From positions 655,001-719,000 of the forward strand of contig JADJGA010000012.1 of the NCBI GenBank assembly GCA_016708265.1: a stretch of 64,000 nucleotides of DNA, given 5' to 3'. How positions within the stretch are numbered: position 1 is the stretch's first letter; the number at the start of each line of letters is the position of its first letter. The notes beneath the pieces were generated by a model. That model made no database searches, was not told the origin of the DNA, and worked only from the letters and a program-made list of their open reading frames with translations. This document shows positions 1 through 9,172 of this stretch, one piece after another. The stretch comes from Saprospiraceae bacterium. Its GTDB lineage: Bacteria; Bacteroidota; Bacteroidia; Chitinophagales; Saprospiraceae. The position numbers and the translations under genes were made by a program.

Positions 1-1
1 A

Positions 2-778
2 AACAAATCAGAAGAAAAATTCATTCCCGAAAGTATTGGGGGCTTAAAGACTGACAAAGAAATCGAAGATTTTACAGATAAGATCTATTCCACAGCTTTC
101 AGCAGTTTTGATAATTTTAAAAAAGTGATTGACAGTACAGACAGTAAATGGATACTATCGGTATTTGATAAAGATGCTGCTTTTAACTTTGCCATGGAAA
201 TCAACAGTCTCAGCGATGATAAAGTGGCTCCATACTACAATGAACTGAAGGTACAGATTGACAGTCTACAGAAGATATACATGAAAGCCCAGATGGAAGT
301 ATTTCCTGAAAAAAAATATTTTCCGGATGCAAACAGTACATTGAGGATCACTTACGGACAGATAAATGGATATAGTCCCAGAGATGCAGTATACTATAAA
401 CCATTTACTTATGTCGAAGGTGTGATGGAAAAATACAAACCCGGAGACTATGAATTCGATCTTCCGGCAAAATATCTTGAAATGATGGAGAAAAAGGATT
501 TTGGTCCTTATGCCGATAAAACCGGTTCAGTGCCCGTATGCTTTATAGGAACAAATCATACTACTGGTGGAAATTCAGGTAGCCCGGCCCTTGATGCCAG
601 AGGTAATTTCATCGGTATCAATTTCGACCGTGTATGGGAAGGAACTATGAGTGATCTTTACTATGATCCGAAAATATGCCGCAATATTATGGCTGATTCA
701 AGATACATTTTATACCTCATTGAACAATTCAGCGGATCAAAAAGGCTGATAAATGAGATGAAAATTGTGGGGAAGTGA
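2..778 (+). CDS. S46 family dipeptidyl-peptidase, C-terminal part (DPP11-like)
   Basis: The reading frame is open from the first bases of the window, so this is the last 258 residues of a longer protein; the ATG/GTG starts inside it are not the true start. The fragment holds the S46 nucleophile motif GNSGSP, with the catalytic serine codon at 575-577, followed by a short beta segment INFDRVWEG and a helical C terminus. S46 enzymes are periplasmic or surface dipeptidyl-peptidases that feed dipeptides to peptide-fermenting Bacteroidota. In the family, Arg at the FDR position is typical of the Asp/Glu-specific DPP11 branch and Gly of DPP7, so acidic P1 specificity is inferred. The catalytic His and Asp lie upstream of the window. 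Confidence 0.9.
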   Translation, partial: NKSEEKFIPESIGGLKTDKEIEDFTDKIYSTAFSSFDNFKKVIDSTDSKWILSVFDKDAAFNFAMEINSLSDDKVAPYYNELKVQIDSLQKIYMKAQMEVFPEKKYFPDANSTLRITYGQINGYSPRDAVYYKPFTYVEGVMEKYKPGDYEFDLPAKYLEMMEKKDFGPYADKTGSVPVCFIGTNHTTGGNSGSPALDARGNFIGINFDRVWEGTMSDLYYDPKICRNIMADSRYILYLIEQFSGSKRLINEMKIVGK

Positions 779-852
779 AGAGTTAAAAATGAAAAGTGAA
801 AAATGAAAAATGAAAAGGTAAGAGTGAAAAGTTTATGAATATTATAATTGTT

Positions 853-876
853 AATGGTTATATAGTATTAACCATT
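853..876. terminator. Hairpin between convergent genes
   Basis: Perfect 8-bp arms AATGGTTA and TAACCATT flank an 8-nt loop. It lies between the convergent S46 peptidase and AAA+ ATPase genes, in a spacer that also has mirrored runs of GAAAAATGAAAA and TTTTCATTTTTC. A bidirectional terminator is the likeliest role, but no long T-run follows directly. Confidence 0.4.
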
Positions 877-940
877 CTACCCTTCAACCATTCTACCTTT
901 CAACCTTTTTTCTTCATTTTTCATTTTCAATTATCCCTAC

Positions 941-3550
941 TTACCCTCTGTTTTCTGCCCTGAAACCTATGTTTTTCTTGTTGAATATGGATTTCTCTTC
1001 GAGTATAGCTTTTTGAATATCATGGATTGTAACCTTGTTTATATCTGATTTTTGTCGTTCTTCAGCCGGCATATTGGCAATCCTGATATTTTGGTTTTCA
1101 ATGATCTCGATCACCATGCTCCTGACTTTTCTTCCATTGCCGAAGTATTTATCTCTTTTCTTCACTATTGTCTCAAAATACTTCATCAGTATCGGACCTG
1201 CTTCAAGCTCGAGTTCAAGATCTTTTTCAGCAAACATGTCATTTGCAATGCTGAACAGTTGTGAAGCTGTGTAATCCTCGAATTTCAGGATCTTATCGAA
1301 CCTCGATTTTAAGCCAGGATTTGCATTGAGGAATTTTTCCATATCTTCGGGATAACCGGCTACGAACACAAAAAATTCACCTCTGCGGTCTTCCATTCTT
1401 TTCAATAGTGCCTGTATGGCTTCATGACCGAAATCATTATAACCTCCTGCTGCTGTGAGAGAATATGCTTCGTCTATAAACAGGACCCCGCCCATGGATT
1501 CATCTATTTTTTCTGCCGTTTTAATGGCGGTTTGTCCTACATATCCAGCAACAAGTCCCTGTCTGTCAGTTTCCACCATGTGACCTCTTTCAAGGATTCC
1601 CAGTGCTTTATATATTTTAGTGAGTATCCTGGCAACTGTAGTCTTACCTGTTCCGGGATTCCCGATAAAAACCGTATGAAGATAAAATGAATTCAGAACG
1701 TTTTTACCAGTTTCGAGGTGATAACGCACAACTCCAACGGTTTCCAGGATCTCCTGTTTTACTTTTTCAAGGCCGATAAGTTTATTAAGTTCGTCGAATG
1801 CTTCCTGGAGTAGTTTTTCATCTATTGGTATTTTTGGCAGTGAGCGCGATCTTCCAAGATCAATTTGAGCCACATCGGTCTCTTCAACTGAACTTAATTC
1901 TTCGGTGCTCAGGGATTTTGCATTTTCCATAAGCATGATCCTCAGTGCCATATTTATTTTAGCTTGTTCGATCAGCTCATAAACAAACCTGGCATTTCCA
2001 AAGCTCCTGTCTCTGTCGCGGTAGGCCTTGATGATCAGTTCATCTATTTTTATCAGTGCTTTTTCTGTCAGTACAACTTCCTTTTTTGCTGCAGCAATGA
2101 GTGCTATCTGGCTCAATTCCTGAGGCAGATAGTCAGGGAAATTGAAATAGAGTTTAAAACGCGATTTAAGTCCGGGATTGGAATTGATAAAATAGTCCAT
2201 TTCCTTGGGATACCCTGCTGCGATGACCACAAGATCACCATCACCGTCTGACATTTCCTTTACAAGTATTTCTATGACTTCCCTACCAAAATCCTTACTG
2301 TCGCTGTTCTCCCTTGAAAGTGAATATGCCTCATCGATAAAGAGAACACCACCTTTGGCCTTTTCTATTGCATCTTTGACTTTTGGTGCTGTCTGCCCGA
2401 TATATTCCCCGACAAGGTCAACCCTGTCAACTGAATGTACGTGGCCTTTGCTCAGGATACCCATTTTTTTATAGATCATTCCCATCATCTCGGCAACAGT
2501 TGTTTTCCCTGTTCCCGGATTGCCGGTGAAAACCATGTGGAATCCAAGGTCATTATCTTCCTTAAAGCCCTTTTCTTTTCTGAGATTAATAAATTGTATA
2601 TATTTTGCATGGTTCCTGATCTGCGTCTTGATCTCTTCGAGCCCTATAAGGCTGTCGAGAGATGCGAGAAGTTCATCAAGGGTCGCTGCTTCATTGTCCG
2701 TATATGAGCCGGGATAGACTGACTGAAAATCTTCAGGAAAGAAAATTTCAGGTTCACCTTCTATAAATTCATTGGCCATATCAAAGGTAATAGTTGCAAG
2801 ATGTTTTTCAAACATGACCACATCAATAGAATATATACCTTCATACCAGGAGCCGGGTGTATTGGTACCCCAACCAAGTGAGACTGAAAACCGTTCATCA
2901 TTGGCTGGAACCATAATTGTTTTGGAGGCTACTCCTTTGAGTTCCCTGCTTTCATTATAGAAATTCAGGAAGACTTCTGTCCACCAGCTTCCCTTACCAG
3001 TGGTGATATTGTCAAATAGCAGTACCACATAGACGAACCTTGTATTTTTTGTATCAAATGTATGATAATAAATGGATGTTGCTTCATCAATACCATTATC
3101 AGGTCCTTCTGTGAGATTCAGGTCCCTGATCTGGGCAATATTTTCAACAGAAGGATTATTGGCAAATTCTTCAATATAAAATGATTTATTTCCGACCACC
3201 TCATCATTGATCCTGACTTCCCAGGTGTATTCTCCTTTTTTCCAGAAACGGCCTTTTATTGCATTGCCCCATCCTTCGCGGAGTATGAAAACGCTCTGAT
3301 TTTTTCTGACTATCCTGTCAAATTTCAGTTCGCAAATTTTTGTGAGTATTTCATTTTCCTTTTTGTGACAGACGATCTCAAACCTTGCATTCCAGTCACT
3401 GAGTTCATAATTCAGATTAAAGACCGATACTTCAAAGTAAATGTAATCCACATACTGGCTTAAAAAAACATTCCTGTACTTCTTTCTTTCGAAAGCAAGC
3501 CATTCAGGAGAAGAATATGTATTTAAAGACTTAAATCTGAAATTCTGCAT
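941..3550 (-). CDS. Tandem AAA+ ATPase of the CbbX/SpoVK (CbxX/CfqX) type
   Basis: The 869-residue protein has two AAA+ modules. Module 1 has Walker A GNPGTGKTT at about 343-351 and Walker B LFIDEA at about 403-408. Module 2 has Walker A GNPGTGKTT at about 630-638 and Walker B LFIDEA at about 690-695. Both carry the AGYPxxM and NPGLKSRF segments (sensor and arginine-finger region) typical of the CbbX/SpoVK/EccA group, so both look catalytically intact. Residues 1-280 are not AAA+; they look like two beta-rich modules full of aromatic residues, and I do not recognise them. Family members remodel protein complexes; here the client is unknown and the N-terminal modules are the obvious candidate for recognising it. 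No signal peptide, so cytoplasmic. Transcribed alone, convergent to the S46 gene. Confidence 0.85.
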   Translation of the reverse strand: MQNFRFKSLNTYSSPEWLAFERKKYRNVFLSQYVDYIYFEVSVFNLNYELSDWNARFEIVCHKKENEILTKICELKFDRIVRKNQSVFILREGWGNAIKGRFWKKGEYTWEVRINDEVVGNKSFYIEEFANNPSVENIAQIRDLNLTEGPDNGIDEATSIYYHTFDTKNTRFVYVVLLFDNITTGKGSWWTEVFLNFYNESRELKGVASKTIMVPANDERFSVSLGWGTNTPGSWYEGIYSIDVVMFEKHLATITFDMANEFIEGEPEIFFPEDFQSVYPGSYTDNEAATLDELLASLDSLIGLEEIKTQIRNHAKYIQFINLRKEKGFKEDNDLGFHMVFTGNPGTGKTTVAEMMGMIYKKMGILSKGHVHSVDRVDLVGEYIGQTAPKVKDAIEKAKGGVLFIDEAYSLSRENSDSKDFGREVIEILVKEMSDGDGDLVVIAAGYPKEMDYFINSNPGLKSRFKLYFNFPDYLPQELSQIALIAAAKKEVVLTEKALIKIDELIIKAYRDRDRSFGNARFVYELIEQAKINMALRIMLMENAKSLSTEELSSVEETDVAQIDLGRSRSLPKIPIDEKLLQEAFDELNKLIGLEKVKQEILETVGVVRYHLETGKNVLNSFYLHTVFIGNPGTGKTTVARILTKIYKALGILERGHMVETDRQGLVAGYVGQTAIKTAEKIDESMGGVLFIDEAYSLTAAGGYNDFGHEAIQALLKRMEDRRGEFFVFVAGYPEDMEKFLNANPGLKSRFDKILKFEDYTASQLFSIANDMFAEKDLELELEAGPILMKYFETIVKKRDKYFGNGRKVRSMVIEIIENQNIRIANMPAEERQKSDINKVTIHDIQKAILEEKSIFNKKNIGFRAENRG

Positions 3551-3654
3551 TTATTTTTATTTATGCTCATAGTTATAACAAAAAAATTGAAAAATTAGTT
3601 TGCATCCGGTTCTATAAATGAAATATATAATTACGAGTAATACATACAGTCTTT

Positions 3655-3784
3655 TTAAGCCCATGGTTCCAGCCTAAGTAGTTAATCAAGTCATTCCAAA
3701 TTCTCTTCAAAAATAAATGATTTATGCTGAAATGTTAAAGATTATTGAAAAAAGAGCTGGCAGAGGAGCCTATCTTAATTAGGA
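3655..3784. repeat. Dispersed intergenic repeat, copy 1 of 3
   Basis: About 130 bp resembling 4275-4403 and 5341-5452. The shared core is CATTCCAAATTCTCTTC, then AAAAATAAATGATTTATG, then a stretch ending in an AGAGCC segment. It fills the gap between the AAA+ gene and the small secreted-protein gene upstream of it. The 5' hairpin of the repeat is degraded in this copy. Confidence 0.75.
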
Positions 3785-3807
3785 AGAATTTTAATTGTTT
3801 AAATTAA

Positions 3808-4227
3808 TCAGGGCAATTTGATTTTCTTTAATTTTGGATTTGATTTTGAAAAGTATTTTATTACTAATTCACTGTCTTGAATTTTACAATCTAAAATATT
3901 ATAAAATAATCCCAAATCAAAAAGATTTCCTAATGGATAATCCTTATATTCTCCTTTCAATAAATATGCATGATCCAAAGCTTCACCTATAAAATCTTCC
4001 AGTCCATGTCCGTATTCGGGTAATATAATGACTTTAAAAAAGTTATCTCCTCCCGAATTACTATAAAATTCATAAATATTATCTTTTTCAACATAGAAAA
4101 ATAAGTCAAACATATTTATCGTGGTATCTCTTTTTAATTCGTTTAAATTCTGAGATACAGCGCTGATGTTTATCGTTAAAAGAACAAAAAAAGCTAAGAT
4201 GCCATTTTTAATTTTCATTTTTTTCAT
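3808..4227 (-). CDS. Small secreted protein, hypothetical
   Basis: 139 residues. The start MKKMKIKNGILAFFVLLTIN gives a clear N-terminal signal peptide (basic, then hydrophobic, then SAVSQ), so export to the periplasm or outer membrane is likely. The rest is a mixed hydrophilic domain with many Asp, Asn and Lys residues and no motif I recognise. It is bounded on both sides by copies of the same ~130 bp repeat, as is the next gene, which looks like a cassette layout. No function is assigned. Confidence 0.6.
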   Translation of the reverse strand: MKKMKIKNGILAFFVLLTINISAVSQNLNELKRDTTINMFDLFFYVEKDNIYEFYSNSGGDNFFKVIILPEYGHGLEDFIGEALDHAYLLKGEYKDYPLGNLFDLGLFYNILDCKIQDSELVIKYFSKSNPKLKKIKLP

Positions 4228-4274
4228 GATATCATATTGTTTTTTGATCTAATGTTTTCTTTGATTCCCTTTGT

Positions 4275-4403
4275 TTAGCTTAGGCTCCAGCTTAAGCTGT
4301 TTATCAACTAATTCCAAATTCTCTTCAAAAATAAATGATTTATGGAAGAATGTGAAAGATTATTGAAAAAAGCGCAGGCAGAAGAGCCCACACTTAACTA
4401 GGT
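4275..4403. repeat. Dispersed intergenic repeat, copy 2 of 3
   Basis: Opens with the near-perfect inverted pair AGCTTAGGCT and AGCTTAAGCT, then carries the AATTCCAAATTCTCTTC and AAAAATAAATGATTTATG core shared with copy 1, ending in an AGAGCC segment. It sits between two same-strand genes. The rest of this ~320 bp gap (4404-4546) is AT-rich with nothing else recognisable. Confidence 0.75.
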
Positions 4404-4546
4404 AATAAAACTGTCAGATTTAATTGTAGCTACTTCAATTTAATTTTAACTCTATTATTTTTAAAAACCAAATCATTTTTAGTTTAAATATTTTTCATTT
4501 TTTATTCTCTAAAAATTATGAAATTATTCAAAATTATTTCACTTAG

Positions 4547-5266
4547 TTAAGATTGTAGATTGAAATAATATTGATATGCAATCCCCCAATAATAATAATT
4601 TCCTTTGATGTAAGTTGAAATATTATACCAATCCTGCGAATCATTTACGTTGTATTTTGATTTTTGCTCTACAATTTTATCAAAACCTTTAATGATATTT
4701 AAATCCAATCCTATCGTACTATTTCCAAGTTTCATTTCCAAACCAAAACAAAAGTTTAATAAATAGAAAAATTTATTAAAATCTTTGATTTCATCAAATT
4801 CGGTTAATAATTTTAATGAACTATCTTTATAAAAACCATTCCCAGAGCCATATAATTGTCCAAAAGTTCTGTTGATACCAATTATCGGTCCGAAACCAAA
4901 ATTCATATTCATTTTCTTATACATTTTTCTTTTGTATTTTAACAACACCGGAAATTGAATTGATTCCATTGCTTGTCGACTAAGGAAATAAAACATTGCA
5001 TTTTCCTGATCAATAATACATCCAAAATCATAAATCATTTTATGAATACTGGCTTCAATAAAGATATTTTTATACAGTTTTGAACCAAGATTAAAACTAA
5101 ACGAATTGGTAACAAATATTCCTCTCTTATTAAACCAATTCCCACTATCATTGAAATAATTTGACTGATAATTTCTCATAAACTTTAAGCCAACATAAAT
5201 TTCATGTTGAGATGAAAGGTTTGAAACAATAAATATAAAAGATAAAATTGAAATATATTTTTTCAT
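4547..5266 (-). CDS. Outer-membrane beta-barrel protein, hypothetical
   Basis: 239 residues with a signal peptide (MKKYISILSFIFIVSNLSSQ). The mature part has alternating hydrophobic and aromatic segments ending in a tyrosine/phenylalanine-rich last strand (YYWGIAYQYYFNLQS), the pattern of small PorT-like or outer-membrane beta-barrel proteins of Bacteroidota. It is flanked by repeat copies 2 and 3, in line with the preceding small secreted protein. Ligand and role are unknown. Confidence 0.65.
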   Translation of the reverse strand: MKKYISILSFIFIVSNLSSQHEIYVGLKFMRNYQSNYFNDSGNWFNKRGIFVTNSFSFNLGSKLYKNIFIEASIHKMIYDFGCIIDQENAMFYFLSRQAMESIQFPVLLKYKRKMYKKMNMNFGFGPIIGINRTFGQLYGSGNGFYKDSSLKLLTEFDEIKDFNKFFYLLNFCFGLEMKLGNSTIGLDLNIIKGFDKIVEQKSKYNVNDSQDWYNISTYIKGNYYYWGIAYQYYFNLQS

Positions 5267-5340
5267 AATACGATCTTTATTAAATTAAGGTCTCCAAAAC
5301 ATTTTAAAAGGACCATACTTTATGTATGGCTCTCCCCTTA

Positions 5341-5452
5341 TTCAGCTTAGGCTCAAGCCTAAGCTGTTAATCAACCCATTCCAAATATTCATCAAAAATA
5401 TATGATTTATGCAAAAATGTTAAAGATTGTTGCAAAAAACGTTGGAAAATCC
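5341..5452. repeat. Dispersed intergenic repeat, copy 3 of 3, with perfect hairpin
   Basis: Begins with a perfect inverted repeat, AGCTTAGGCT (5344-5353) and AGCCTAAGCT (5356-5365), separated by only CA. It continues with the core seen in copies 1 and 2 (CATTCCAAAT, then ATGATTTATG, then AAAGATTGTTG). It lies between creD and the beta-barrel gene. Confidence 0.75.
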
Positions 5453-5505
5453 TATGTTTAGCCTTAAAGAAATAATCAGTAATATAACATTTGATAATTG
5501 GTCAA

Positions 5506-6831
5506 TTATTCCTCTTCTTCCCTCATATTCAGATTGTACCAGTCAATTTTTCTTGAGTAATACATCACCAGGGCAAGGATAAGGAATATTCCTATGCTGC
5601 CAATGAGCAATGCATAATCCTGTAGCTGTATGATGATGAAAATGAATGTATAAAGCAGAAACAAAATTGAACTGATAAGGATCGTAAGTTTGGTGTTTTT
5701 AAGTATAGCCTTAATATACAGCGCTATAAGCATCAGTGTGGCAATTGCTGACAGTATGTAAGCTAAATTGAAAGGCAGATGCTCTGAAACAGAAAGCAGC
5801 AATGTAAAAAATACTATCAGGGCAATTCCTACCAGTATATACTGCACAGGATGTATGAAAACCTTGTTCAGCACTTCTATAAAGAAGAACACAAGAAAGG
5901 TAAAACAGATGAACAGAATAGCGTATTTGATGGCTCTGGTAGTTTTCTGGTAATTGTCAACAGGAAGCAGGAGGTCAATACCAAAAACAGATTCTCCGGT
6001 CATGTACTTGTTGCCTGTCCAGGATTGAGGATAATTCCTGTTGAGGTGCAGTATATTCCAGTATGCAGTGAAGCCGGTATCGCTGACATTTCTGCTGTCA
6101 GGAAGAAATGCACCGGTAAAGCTCGGATTTTTCCATGATGATGAGATATTTACATCAGTGATCTTTCCTACAGGGGTGAAATATAGGAACTGGCTGCCTT
6201 TGATATCAAGGTCAAATGAAAAACTGTAACTGGAACTGTCTTTTCCATTGATCCCGACAGGAGAATTTATTCCCGATCCGATAATATCAGTCGAGATTAC
6301 ACCGGGGTTGAACAGGTATTTTTCAGCATTCCAGTTCAGTTTTACCTGTTCTTCGATACCACGCAGATCTGTTATACCCATTGTCAGATGTGCCTTATCA
6401 AACTGGATATTGCTGACAGGAACATCAAATTCCTTTAAGTCGATTCTGGGAAATTTTCCCGATAAATTTATCTTTGAATTATAGACCACTATATCATAAA
6501 TGCCACGATTTCTTCTTTCCGGTCTCATATTTCCATTGATTTTCAATTCCGAAGGAAGTATATGTATGAAGTCCCTGACCTGAATCACTTTTTCTATACC
6601 GTTTTTCTTGTCGGTTTCCTTCATGTATTTTATAAAAGGAATCGTAATGAAGGGACCTGACAAAGTCTGTTGCTGACCCCATTTTGAGCTCACTTCACTT
6701 ATCGCATCCCTTTGTCTCGCTTCTCTCTCGTAAACAAGACTGCGGATCATCTGTGCAGGAATGAGCAAAAGTAAACCAATAAAAATTATGATCGCAACTT
6801 TGAAATAGATGTTGTATTTTAAGGGTTTCAT
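5506..6831 (-). CDS. creD: CreD-type inner-membrane protein
   Basis: 441 residues, close to the usual length of CreD (about 450). Residues 10-28 form an N-terminal membrane anchor, followed by the conserved REARQRDAISEVSSKWG region and a long periplasmic beta-rich domain (about 40-300, with the LSGPFITIPF segment). A run of five or six membrane helices follows from about residue 305, with a charged C-terminal tail. CreD is the cell-envelope protein of the CreBC regulon in enterobacteria. No creB or creC lies nearby, so its regulation here is unknown. Its promoter side has a GTTTAGA-type tandem repeat. Confidence 0.88.
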   Translation of the reverse strand: MKPLKYNIYFKVAIIIFIGLLLLIPAQMIRSLVYEREARQRDAISEVSSKWGQQQTLSGPFITIPFIKYMKETDKKNGIEKVIQVRDFIHILPSELKINGNMRPERRNRGIYDIVVYNSKINLSGKFPRIDLKEFDVPVSNIQFDKAHLTMGITDLRGIEEQVKLNWNAEKYLFNPGVISTDIIGSGINSPVGINGKDSSSYSFSFDLDIKGSQFLYFTPVGKITDVNISSSWKNPSFTGAFLPDSRNVSDTGFTAYWNILHLNRNYPQSWTGNKYMTGESVFGIDLLLPVDNYQKTTRAIKYAILFICFTFLVFFFIEVLNKVFIHPVQYILVGIALIVFFTLLLSVSEHLPFNLAYILSAIATLMLIALYIKAILKNTKLTILISSILFLLYTFIFIIIQLQDYALLIGSIGIFLILALVMYYSRKIDWYNLNMREEEE

Positions 6832-7201
6832 TTTTTTTATTTTTATAAAGTTTAAAAGTTTATTGGTATTATGGTTTAGAGGGTTTAGAGGGTTTAGGTA
6901 GTTTAGAGAGTTTAGTTTATTTATTATTAAAATGTTTTCAATTTGGTTTAAGAGGTTAAATTGTTAATGGTAAATGGTCGTAAGGTTACAAATTTTCAAG
7001 GTTACAGGGTAACTTTTCACTCTTCACTTTTTTCTGTTGTCTGTTGTCTGTTATCGGTTATTCAGTTTTCAGTTTATCTTTTTAAAAATTGTCAACATTT
7101 CTTAAGATCTTTTAGTATTTACTGCTGTCACGCTTACGCAAGTTTCAGCGTGATCTTCGCTACGCCCGAACTCACGACTTACGCTTCCAATTTTTTATTT
7201 T
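6832..7201. other. Intergenic region, no gene seen
   Basis: About 370 bp between creD and the aldo/keto reductase. It holds the GTTTAGA tandem repeat, then short low-complexity blocks (GTTGTCTGTTGTCTGTTATCG) and CACGCTTACGCAAGTTTCAGCGTGA, whose ends can pair. No convincing frame with a start and a protein-like composition was found. Confidence 0.5.
6873..6915. repeat. Short tandem repeat, GGTTTAGAG units
   Basis: Two exact 9-bp units GGTTTAGAG (6873-6881 and 6882-6890), followed by three degenerate units (GGTTTAGGTA, GTTTAGAGA, GTTTAG). It lies about 40 bp upstream of the creD start, in its likely promoter region, and is a candidate for slippage. Confidence 0.7.
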
Positions 7202-8173
7202 TCATTTTTCACTATTAATTATTTTAGGTAATTTGTCCATCGGAAAGCTGTCAATTTCAGCAGCTTTGATATTCTCCAGAACCTGATCTCCGGTTTTGCA
7301 GCCCGGTATCACTGTCTGGCATACAGGGTGGGAGATACAGAAACCAAGACTGACCTGACCTTTGGTATATCCCTCAAACAGTGAATAAACCGGTTTGAGT
7401 TCTTCAAATTTATCAAGATATTTTTCAAGCTGTTCAGGTGACAGATTCATTTTTCTGTGATCATCATCTGAGAATCTGTGGTCTCTGGTAAATTTTCCGG
7501 TCAGCAAACCGAATAAAATTGGTATTCTGGCTATGACCCCGATACCATATTTCATTGCTTTGGGAAATAAAACTCTCTCGGCTTCACGCTCCAGGATATT
7601 GTATCTGACCTGAATAACATCTAAAAGTTCAGGATGCTGATCAAGAATATGAGCCTGGCTGGTTTCTCCAAATGACCTGACACTCCAGCCTGCATGCAGG
7701 ATTTTACCATCTTTTTTTAGTTTTTCCAGTGCTTCCCAGGGTTCATCCTGCTCAAGTAAATCAACGACCGGACTGTGTAACTGGAGAATGTCAATCACCT
7801 CCACTCCAAGTCTTTTCAGGCTCTGTTCTGCGGCATAGATCAGGTGTTTTTTTGAATAATCGGGATTATAAGGTGTGACATCATGATTTTCATTCAGATA
7901 AGGATAAAAGTTATTTCCTGCTTTGGTAGCAATTATAATATCCTTTTTCCCTCCTCTTTCTTTAAGAACCTGCCCGATCAGTTTTTCTGAATGTCCGAAG
8001 CCATAGACATCGGCAGTGTCAATGAATGTTACACCATTATCAAAGGCCTTGCCGATAGCGAGTTTTGATTGATTATCATCAGTTTTTCCCCAGTCACGGC
8101 CACTGATGCCCCAGGCTCCGAAACCTACAGCGGAGACTATTGGTCCACGTGCTCCAAGTTTTTTATATCGCAC
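7202..8173 (-). CDS. Aldo/keto reductase
   Basis: 323 residues, a normal AKR length, with a single (beta/alpha)8-barrel. The four catalytic residues are visible: Asp52 and Tyr57 in DTADVYG, Lys84 in ATKAG and His133 in LQLHSP. The start MRYKKLGARG and the GFGAWGISG turn are typical of the AKR11/AKR12-like general stress or sugar-aldehyde group. NADPH-dependent reduction of a carbonyl substrate in the cytoplasm is expected; the substrate cannot be deduced. It is a single-gene unit. Confidence 0.9.
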   Translation of the reverse strand: MRYKKLGARGPIVSAVGFGAWGISGRDWGKTDDNQSKLAIGKAFDNGVTFIDTADVYGFGHSEKLIGQVLKERGGKKDIIIATKAGNNFYPYLNENHDVTPYNPDYSKKHLIYAAEQSLKRLGVEVIDILQLHSPVVDLLEQDEPWEALEKLKKDGKILHAGWSVRSFGETSQAHILDQHPELLDVIQVRYNILEREAERVLFPKAMKYGIGVIARIPILFGLLTGKFTRDHRFSDDDHRKMNLSPEQLEKYLDKFEELKPVYSLFEGYTKGQVSLGFCISHPVCQTVIPGCKTGDQVLENIKAAEIDSFPMDKLPKIINSEK

Positions 8174-8345
8174 TTTTTATATTTGAATATTTGCCATAAA
8201 ATAAATCAATAAAATAACGATTTAATAGTAATTTTATTTGAATTGGAGGAATTTAGGAATGACTTTATATTATTTAACCGTTGATAAATAATTTGATGCA
8301 ACGAGTTGAAAAATGATCTGAAATTAATTACATTTCCGTGTTTAA

Positions 8346-9113
8346 TTATTTTATCAGAGTTATAAAACGTGCGTTAGGCAGATTGTTATTTATCAGGTAA
8401 TAGTGAGAATAAAACAAACTGTCCTTTTCGGCAGTACAATAGTCGAATGAAATTATATTCTCCGGTTGTGAAGCGATGTTTAATAATCTTTCGAAAACAA
8501 ATTTTTTAGTATCGAAAAACATCTCACCATTTTTGATCTGGATAAACCTGTCAATATCAGGTATGTTGTTCCTGGCTTTTTCACCTATTTGCCTCCAGAC
8601 ACCCGATTTTGAAATATTATAATTTTTTACAGTAATACTTGGACCGATATAATATCTGACCTTTGCCGGATCAATACTGAAATACGTGAGAAGTTGCTGA
8701 AGTGAATTAATTATTCCGTTGAGACCTCCGAGCAGTCCTATGTGAACCAGTCCGTGCAGGTTGCTTTCAGGTTCCCAGACGGCAAGTGGAATGCAGTCTC
8801 CAGTGATGCCGCAGATTGCAATTTGATCGAAAGTGAGGAGGCCGTCAATACCTGTTATGATACTTTCATTATCTGTAATAAGCTCAGGTACATTGTAAAA
8901 GCATTTGTCTTCATCATCAGTTGAAATAAGAGCCACATTTGAGCTGTGGCAGTTTATTATCTCTCTAATCGGGCCTACGATATTATTTTTTTTCAGGAAT
9001 TTTAACCTGTTCTCACTTACCACTTTTTCATCATCAAAATCATAGCCCATATTCCCATCCTGTTTAGTGGAGTGGTAGATTGTAAATTGCTGATGTTTAA
9101 GTACAAATGACAC
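8346..9113 (-). CDS. YfiH/PgeF/LACC1 family protein (purine nucleoside phosphorylase-type)
   Basis: 255 residues. The family fold is shown by His56 (NCHSS), Cys107 (TGDC) and His124 (LVHIG), which match the three zinc ligands His/Cys/His of YfiH proteins. Members cleave purine nucleosides or act as polyphenol oxidase-like laccases, and edit peptidoglycan precursors in E. coli. The usual HAGWRG motif after the last histidine is changed here to HIGLLGG, and the first catalytic loop is also diverged, so activity may be altered. A single cytoplasmic gene without a clear operon partner. Confidence 0.82.
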   Translation of the reverse strand: MSFVLKHQQFTIYHSTKQDGNMGYDFDDEKVVSENRLKFLKKNNIVGPIREIINCHSSNVALISTDDEDKCFYNVPELITDNESIITGIDGLLTFDQIAICGITGDCIPLAVWEPESNLHGLVHIGLLGGLNGIINSLQQLLTYFSIDPAKVRYYIGPSITVKNYNISKSGVWRQIGEKARNNIPDIDRFIQIKNGEMFFDTKKFVFERLLNIASQPENIISFDYCTAEKDSLFYSHYYLINNNLPNARFITLIK

Positions 9114-9172
9114 TGTAGTTTTTTAGATTATTAAAACAATGTACCTATTTTGGTCAAAAATAAGCTTTTTTT

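Noticed and set aside
6961..7218. 85-residue plus-strand frame between creD and the aldo/keto reductase
   Set aside because: Low-complexity translation of repeat-like spacer (CLLSVIQFSVYLF), overlapping the end of the reductase on the other strand; not coding.
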